From assembly GCA_037042915.1 (NCBI GenBank), contig CM073193.1:7378001-7442000 (forward strand): 64,000 nucleotides of DNA, written 5' to 3'. How positions within the stretch are numbered: the stretch's first letter is position 1; every line of letters begins with the position of its first letter. The notes beneath the pieces were generated by a model. That model was not told the DNA's origin, did not search any database, and saw only the letters and a program-made list of their open reading frames with translations. The position numbers and the translations under genes are program-made. The DNA is from Auricularia sp. M13 (lineage: Eukaryota; Basidiomycota; Agaricomycetes; Auriculariales; Auriculariaceae). This document shows positions 56,856-64,000 of the stretch, piece by piece.

Positions 56856-59353
56856 CTATACAGATGCACTCTTTTCGCGTCTGCTGGCACGCGCGCGGTT
56901 GCGCAGGAGACAATAATCGCCGTATTCATTCCCGCGATCTGCAAAGCCTGGTATCCAGAGGGTCCTGGTGATCCTGGAGGATCTCGCGGCGTCCAAGAAC
57001 GGCCGGCATGCTACACGCTCCCACTGGTCATCCTGCACTGCATATCGCGGTTCCTTCGCGTCCTCGGCAGGCCGGGATGGGAAGTCCAAGTCGACAAGAT
57101 AGTCGCACGTCAATGCGCCAACCTATGATAATATTCAGTGCCCTGCGGTTGCTTGCAAGTAACGCAACGCACGTATCGCGAAGGCTCCTCCTTATTGAGG
57201 TCGTTCAAGTCCGACGGCACGCGTCGGGTGACGTCCAATCTCTTCCAGAGCCCATCCCAGGTAGCCAGACTCGTCCCGACCGCATCCTCGTCGAAGTGCC
57301 GTGGAAGCTGCCCGTCAAAGGCGCTCTTGATGAACTGCACGGTGATGCCATCGGGGACGAGGTAATGTCCTGGGAATCGGTACCACTCCTTGCCAAAACA
57401 CAGACTAAGGTTGAACTGGGCGACGGGTCCGAGATCGATTGGCGGGCGCTCGTCTTCGCTGCCCTCGTAGGTAGGAAGAAGGCCAGTGACGTTGAGAAGA
57501 CGAGGAAGTTCTTCGTGTTCGAAGCGGTACGCGATGGTGAGCGGCGCGTGGTAATACCGGTGTAGGGCGAGAATGCGAGACATGGAGACGATGCTGGTGA
57601 ACAGAATAACACTGAAAGTGAACCAGCCGAAAACGCTCGTCTTGGACGCCTATGGATCAGCAATGCCGTGTCAGAGAATAGCGAGGATGGGAAGACACGA
57701 GAGCGACATACATGGTAGGGTGAATTGGTAATGTTGATGAATGTACGTTCTGCCAAGCCACGCAAAAGGTACAGGGTGACTGCCGCGTTAAAGCACAGTA
57801 GGGGATACGCAGGGAACATGAAGCGTTCCTCCTTGTGAGCTTGGGCGCTCAGTACTGCCAGCCAAAGATAGAAAGGAGCCAGTCGAACAGAAAGCATCGT
57901 ATATGCTGACGAGGCCTCCAGAGCACTGGGTGACGGCGCAGACTGCCCGGACGTTTTGGCTTTGTTGGACAGTGCATGGTGGAAGATTCGAATGAAGCCA
58001 GCTTCGACGCGTTTATTGTCGTATGCGTATGTGAGAGCCAGGACTGGTAGCGAGAGGAGCGCAAGTACAGTAAGGATATTGAAGTTGAGCAATAAGTTGA
58101 AAATGTAGAACCAGCAAGGTTCTGTGCCGTAGAGGTCCGGTCCCCGCTCGGCGCCGCCGAAGATATTATAAAGTACGATATTAAGCGGTGTGAGGACGAA
58201 GCGATTGTATGCGACCGTATCGATAGCAAAGACTGGGACCTATGACGGGCGTGGCGTTGTGAGTTTGGATAGGTCGAAGAGCATATTGAGGCCACATACC
58301 GCGATGAGCGCCGCTGTCAATCCACTTCCAACTAGCCTGGTTAATCGCTGCCGTTGCCATTCCGCCTTGTTGGCGCTCGTCAGCATGTCCGCGCCTCGGA
58401 GGAAAAGCTCTTCAGCCACGAAGGGCACAGCCAACAACAGAGAGAAGGGCCAGCCAACAACGGCCCCTAGTGCAAAACACAGCGTTGCCAGGAGTGTTCT
58501 CCGATACGCGTCTGGAAATATCCAGGGCAAGCGACTCGACGTCAGGGAAACCGGGAATAGGAAATACGACGACGCCAGCATGGTCGTGTACATCGCAAAG
58601 GTCGAGGGCAAAAAAGCTTGTGGAAAGTAAGCCCATAGACACCGAGAGGCCCAAAAGACTCGCATACCGGTCGATGCATTCCACATGCCAGCGCTGGTGA
58701 GGAGCATGAGAAGGAGGTAGCGCCCGACGTGCTCATTTATCGACTCGACGACGGCACGATAGAACTTGGCTTCCGCAAAGGAAGACACAACAGCGAAAGT
58801 GATACGCAGTGCAAAGAAAGCGTGACGCTACAAGATGCAAAGCCTGAGCAAGATACGTTGATGAAATGGTCCTGCGCACCTTTTGCATCGAAAGTAGGCG
58901 GACGGGAATCCAGGCGAAGGGCAGGTGTAACAGTATATAGGCCCAACTACGAATGGCGTAGGCGGGAGAAAGCTCCCATGTCTGGAAGCCGTATCCTCTG
59001 TCTGCGAAGTGCAGTGGCTCCCAGAAGTTGTAAACTGGTCTCGAGGTAAGCTGCGGCTTCGATGGACAGAAACTGAGCATTACCTTCGTCGCAGTCAGAT
59101 ATATTGGAGTACATGGCACCAGCCACGCGCATAAGCAGTAGCAGTCGCATGGCGTGCATCAGATTGGGACACCATGGTGCGCGGGCCGTTCTGAGACGCA
59201 GCGTCAGCACACCTTCTTCAGCGAGCGCATCTCTGACCTTCTGACCTGATCCTGTAAGAGGCCGACGTGTCGCAATTTGGGTTTATCTTCACCAGCTGCG
59301 CTAGCTGGTTTAGGTGTCGAGCCTCGAAGCCGTATTGTCTGGATATTCGACAT
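56856..59353 (-). CDS. ALG9: Alpha-1,2-mannosyltransferase ALG9
   Basis: ER membrane enzyme that adds the seventh and ninth mannose to the dolichol-linked N-glycan precursor, using Dol-P-Man. The start at 59353 gives MSNIQTIRLRGSTPKPA. The first membrane segment is LMHAMRLLLLMRVAGAMYSN, with the luminal catalytic ISDCDE. An intron separates this from YNFWEPLHFADRGYGFQTWE and SPAYAIRSWAYILLHLPFAW. Many hydrophobic helices follow (LLATLCFALGAVVGWPFSLL and others), and SAQAHKEERFMFPAYPLLCF is the conserved HKEERF loop. The C-terminal luminal part has CFGKEWYRFPGHYLVPDG, CDYLVDLDFPSRP, TLWIPGFA and NEYGDYCLLRNR, all as in fungal ALG9. One base appears lost in the A/T run near 59274-59278, where EDKPK should continue as IATRRPLTGSGQKVRDALAE. 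All catalytic hallmarks are present. Confidence 0.92.
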
Positions 59354-59742
59354 AATGTCGACGAAAAGCAACGACGAGATCGGCTCAAAGCCGGCGGGCG
59401 CTTCTTGTCTAGGCCACGTAATACTTGTACGTGCTGCTGATACCCCCACATTCACGTCGAGGAATTGCAGCCGAGTCTAATGCTCCAAGCATCGTGCACA
59501 AGTATAAGACTTCCGTTGAGGTCATTCGACGCGAATATTCGAATAGTCCAGTGTGGCGCATTTGCAAAGTAGAGCGCATGGTAAGTTGATGGTAAGCTCC
59601 TTTACTGGCGGAGGCGCGCAGCGATGACAGAGCATGACAAATTGCACGAGGCCGCTCCAGGGACTGTTTTATTTCCAAGTCCTCGGCACTTGGCCGTTTG
59701 CCCTTTTCCCCCAGGCTCTCTCTCTACCCACTCACTTTATCA
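59354..59742. other. Divergent intergenic region, ALG9 to NmrA-like SDR
   Basis: Promoter region for both genes. Open frames on either strand carry no family text. Confidence 0.4.
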
Positions 59743-60660
59743 ATGTCGTCTATTCTTGTCATTGGTGCAGGCGAGCTTGGTGAAGCTGTTATAGCACATC
59801 TGGCCACGCATCCGCAGAAACCCAAGGATGCCACCATTTCGCTCATGCTCCGCCAGTCCACCATCGACACACCCTCATCCGAGCGCTTGCCGTTACTCAA
59901 GAGATTCAAGTCTCTAGGCATCTCGTTCGTCCCAGGCGACATCGCAGCTCTCAGCGAAGATGAGCTCGCCGCGCTCTTCAAGCCATTCCACACGGTCCTG
60001 AGCGCGACCGGTTTCGGCGCCGGGCCCGGCTCTCAGCTGAAGCTGGTCCGCGCGGTTCTCGCTGCGGGCGTCCCACGTTACTTCCCATGGCAGTTTGGAG
60101 CCGATTACGACGAAATCGGGTACGGCTCAGCCCAGCCGGTGTTCGACGAGCAGCTCGAGGTGCGAAACATCCTCCGCGCACAGACACAGACGCGTTGGAC
60201 GATCGTGTCCACAGGCATCTTCACGAGCTTCCTGTTCTGGGCACCGTTTGGCATCGTCGAGCCGAACCAATCCGACGGGACCGTTACCGTCCGCGCTCTT
60301 GGGTCCTGGGACACGCAAGTGACGCTCACGAGCCCCGACGGCATAGGGCGCATGACGGCGGAAGCACTGTACGGAGACCTCGATGGAATCGTCTATATTG
60401 CGGGAGACACGATCAGCTACGCGCGAGTAGCGGAGATCGTGCGGCAGGCCACGAGCAAAACCGTGAAGACCGAGCTTTGGGACCTGCCCTTGCTACAGCA
60501 ACGCCTGCGCGAGTCTCCGGACGACATCCTAGCAAAGTACCGACTCGTTTTTGCGCAGGGCAAAGGGGTATCCTGGGATAAGGCGCGCACGTTGAACTGG
60601 CACCGTCATATCCATTTGGAGACTGTAGAGGAATGGGCACAGAAAAACCTGAAGCTGTGA
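59743..60660 (+). CDS. NmrA-like / isoflavone-reductase-like SDR
   Basis: Intronless, 305 residues. The start at 59743 places MSSILVIGAGELGEAVIAHL, an NAD(P)-binding Rossmann motif of the atypical SDR (NmrA/PCBER) type, at the very N-terminus; in-frame sequence further upstream lacks a conserved start. Next come LVRAVLAAGVPRYFPWQFGA and a DYDEIGYGSAQPVFDEQLEV stretch, where the fungal relatives bind the cofactor or substrate. WTIVSTGIFTSFLFWAPFGI is the hydrophobic helix before the C-terminal part, and SPDGIGRMTAEALYGD follows. The catalytic Tyr of classical SDRs is not required in this group. Proteins of this type act as redox sensors or small-molecule reductases, and sequence alone does not show which. 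Confidence 0.9.
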   Translation: MSSILVIGAGELGEAVIAHLATHPQKPKDATISLMLRQSTIDTPSSERLPLLKRFKSLGISFVPGDIAALSEDELAALFKPFHTVLSATGFGAGPGSQLKLVRAVLAAGVPRYFPWQFGADYDEIGYGSAQPVFDEQLEVRNILRAQTQTRWTIVSTGIFTSFLFWAPFGIVEPNQSDGTVTVRALGSWDTQVTLTSPDGIGRMTAEALYGDLDGIVYIAGDTISYARVAEIVRQATSKTVKTELWDLPLLQQRLRESPDDILAKYRLVFAQGKGVSWDKARTLNWHRHIHLETVEEWAQKNLKL

Positions 60661-61022
60661 CTCATGTAAGAGTCTTGCCAAATGTAACACGAAGTGTACA
60701 CACACCTCCATAACGAACCAAATGACCAGAGTCAATCATCGTCTCCGGACTGCCAGAGTCACGGAGGCAGGCGCCGGCTTCGCGTTGCTTCCCGGGCCGG
60801 CTCGCGTCCTGCGGTTAAGGCCGATGTTTACGCTCTGTTGACGCAATGCGCCACGATCACGTGCTGCAGCGGAGTTGTCAGGGTTCGGTAGATACCGAGG
60901 ACGCTGGGATACATAAGGAGCGGCGGATTCCGCTTCCTTTCCTTCGTTCCCCGAACACAGTCTACATCGACAACCGCGTCCTCGCACCTCACCCTACCCA
61001 CACCCACATCCAGCTCTTACCA
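60661..61022. promoter_or_regulatory. Promoter region of the histone H3 gene
   Basis: Space between the SDR stop and the H3 ATG. It is GC-rich in its first half, then turns C-rich (CTCACCCTACCCACACCCAC) just before the ATG. No consensus TATA was found. Confidence 0.35.
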
Positions 61023-62102
<1,080 letters not shown>

Positions 62103-63913
62103 CTACGATTCGATTGACACGGTGTCCTCAGGTTCTGAAGCGACGATGTTCGAGCAGCGCTCGTCGGGGATGACCCATTCCCCCCACATTCCAAGGAAAC
62201 CCTGGGAGAGTATCAGATTCCGCCACTCCATATTGTTGAGCGAAATACCTTATCGATGCAAAGCATGGCGCCCTGGAAAGCCTGCCCCGCCACCACGACG
62301 GGAGTGGTTTGGCACATGTCAGTCCACGATGCGCCGCGAATGTTCCAAAGTCGAGAGTGGTAGCGCTGCATGAGCTCGTTATCAGCGGCCGTCATGGTCG
62401 AGCTTCACCCACGTACCCTATAGCCTGAGAGTCAAGAGGAATCAGCGCACGTTTATCTCTGCGTCAGTAGTTGGCGCACCTCCAGCGACGCAGCCCTGGG
62501 ATCGGGGAACGGTCTTCAGCCAAGCCCAACCTAATAACAGCATGTTTCTCACATTGTCTCCAATAGAGCCCCAATACGGCCGACAGTACGGCTCGTCCCC
62601 AACGTGCCAGACGCCTTCCATCACGCCGTGTTTGATCTGGACAATGGTAAAATGAAGCTAAGGGCGTAAGGCAACATGCCTTACCAAACGGCAGTCGTGC
62701 GGCCTCCCCTGACGCCTTTCGTGAACCTCCAGTGGCGTATCGAGACACGCTATCCACGGGCTGTACGTAACGTGCGTGAGGTGAGCCGTGTATTCCCGCA
62801 CGTCGTACACCTTGCAGCGTCCAGGATGGAGATCGATCCATCGGGGTATACACGCTGCATCCTCGTCGTTGCGGACGAGCCATTCGCCCTGCACGCTCTT
62901 TTTGGACTAGGGAGGCCCAATAACATTGGTATATAGGGATGGTTAAGATAGCGCAGACTTACCACCAAACACTTTGCAGGATTCTCAAAGCTTGCGCCGC
63001 CAGGAATCGTGATTGGCGTTTCATGGCACGCGCGGTTTCGATCATAATGCACGTTGGAAAGCTGAGCCGACCAGCGTCCTGAGAAATGCTCAGCGCCAGT
63101 AGAAAAGAGAGCTACACCGACATACGCGTAGCGTAGGAGACGCATTCCCTCGGTTCTGCGACGTTCCACTCTGGGGTGCAATACTCGCTCCCGTTCTGTT
63201 GCCAAAACCCGTACTGGGACCACCACTAACAACAAAAGCTCAGTATCAAAAAAGAAAACTGGCAAGAGAGAATGAACGTACCCCTTGTTTACAACGCAAA
63301 GGCTTCAAAACGTCCGTCCCATTATGATTGGCCGTTTCCCAGCAAGCAGAAGGACGCGTCCACGGGCTGCTCCCTGCAAGACGCGCAAATGTTTCCCCTA
63401 TTTCGAAGGGTCGGACACGTGAGGAGGCTCAAATGCGTCCAACTCACGTATCCCACGCTTTACGCACGCGCCGGGTTGCATGCGACCCCAGGAGAACACA
63501 TCATCATCGGTCGCCTGCATTGTCTGAACGAGGAGGCAAGTCGCGATGACTGACCAGAGAACGAGAAGGATCATAGAGATCGAAGCAAGACTGAAGGAGC
63601 TGCCGTCCTCGCCGTTTCGCTCATTCTCTGGAATGTTGCGCAGGGCCTCTGTCCGCGTCGCGTGATACACGCGCACCTGCTGCACCAGTAACACCTCTGA
63701 TCTATCATAATGTTCAATACAGCGCAGGTTCTAGCATACATAGAAGCGGACTTACTCAGTGTGCCTCGATGCATATGGGTACCTAACATGCGGAGCGGTG
63801 CTACCGGACGCATCTTGAGACGTGGTTGGCCTTGTTCTGCGTATATTGTCATGCGCGAATTGCTCGTACGGCGGAGGCGGGTTCTCCGCACTGTCCTCGC
63901 TTGCTACAGTCAT
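62103..63913 (-). CDS. Single-pass membrane protein with repeated Trp/Gly/Cys modules, unknown
   Basis: I know the look but no name: many basidiomycetes carry such proteins. The start at 63913 gives MTVASEDSAENPPPPYEQFA, a Pro-rich cytosolic tail. After a short exon there is one membrane helix, LASISMILLVLWSVIATCLL, then an external part. Modules alternate between an R/Y-T-A-x-L-x-x-V start (REYTAHLTHVTYSPWIACLD then TPLEVHERR) and a W-G end (GVWHVGDEPYCRPYWGSIGD, later GMWGEWVIPDERCSNI). A second copy of the first part is RLWNIRGASWTDMCQTTPVV then VAGQAFQG. The Cys of these modules are probably paired. Short introns separate them, and the stop is at 62103. About three modules are likely. Exon edges are only partly fixed, and the start could lie beyond the window edge. 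Confidence 0.62.
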
Positions 63914-64000
63914 TGTTGGAAGAGAGGGTGCAGCAAGTTCGGGCCCAGCAGGCGTCAAACACAACACAGAGATAGGATCCGTGCACCCCTTTTCCAAATG

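Overview
This window is genomic DNA of a filamentous basidiomycete, most likely an agaricomycete. The evidence is dense gene packing on both strands, GT-AG introns of about 48-70 nt in almost every gene, and a gene set typical of mushrooms: expanded atypical kinases, a tannase/feruloyl esterase, a DUF1769 protein and an FHA/coiled-coil/tail-anchor STRIPAK-type protein. I see no bacterial, viral or LTR-element sequence. The only recognisable transposon is a decayed 5'-truncated LINE near 32.2-33.9 kb.

Layout. 0-5 kb: fluoride exporter, a Ser/Thr/Pro-rich disordered protein and, on the opposite strand, a secreted EF-hand protein of the Ssp120/nucleobindin type. 5.4-12 kb: DOP1/Dopey, the longest gene. 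12.8-14.6 kb: a secreted tannase-family esterase. 14.7-19.9 kb: two head-to-head genes that each encode two kinase-like domains. 20.7-28.4 kb: an unknown protein, a type II membrane glycosyltransferase, a long three-block coiled-coil protein and a multi-pass membrane protein. 28.6-32.1 kb: very-long-chain 3-ketoacyl-CoA reductase and a capsule-synthesis-type glycosyltransferase. 34-40.4 kb: the ribosome-assembly GTPase NOG2, a DUF1769 protein and the FHA protein. 42.5-51 kb: a C-terminal C2H2 finger protein, a siroheme synthase-type MET8/MET1 fusion, an ankyrin protein, a secreted S33 peptidase and an extended SDR. 52.2-64 kb: exonuclease V with an inserted double UIM, a cytochrome b561 protein, the ALG9 mannosyltransferase, an NmrA-like SDR, histone H3 and a repeat-bearing membrane protein.

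How the genes relate. Most are unrelated housekeeping genes. Several act in the secretory or ER system (EF-hand protein, DOP1, ketoacyl-CoA reductase, ALG9, two other glycosyltransferases), but nothing shows co-regulation. The clearest local unit is the divergent tandem-kinase pair with its short shared promoter.

Quality caution. At least twelve places in conserved host genes (H3, NOG2, ALG9, EXO5, MET1 and others) need a one-base correction to keep the family reading frame, usually in a short homopolymer run. Essential single-purpose genes would not all be broken, so I read these as consensus errors in a draft assembly rather than pseudogenes. Exon boundaries given here come from reading splice signals by eye.
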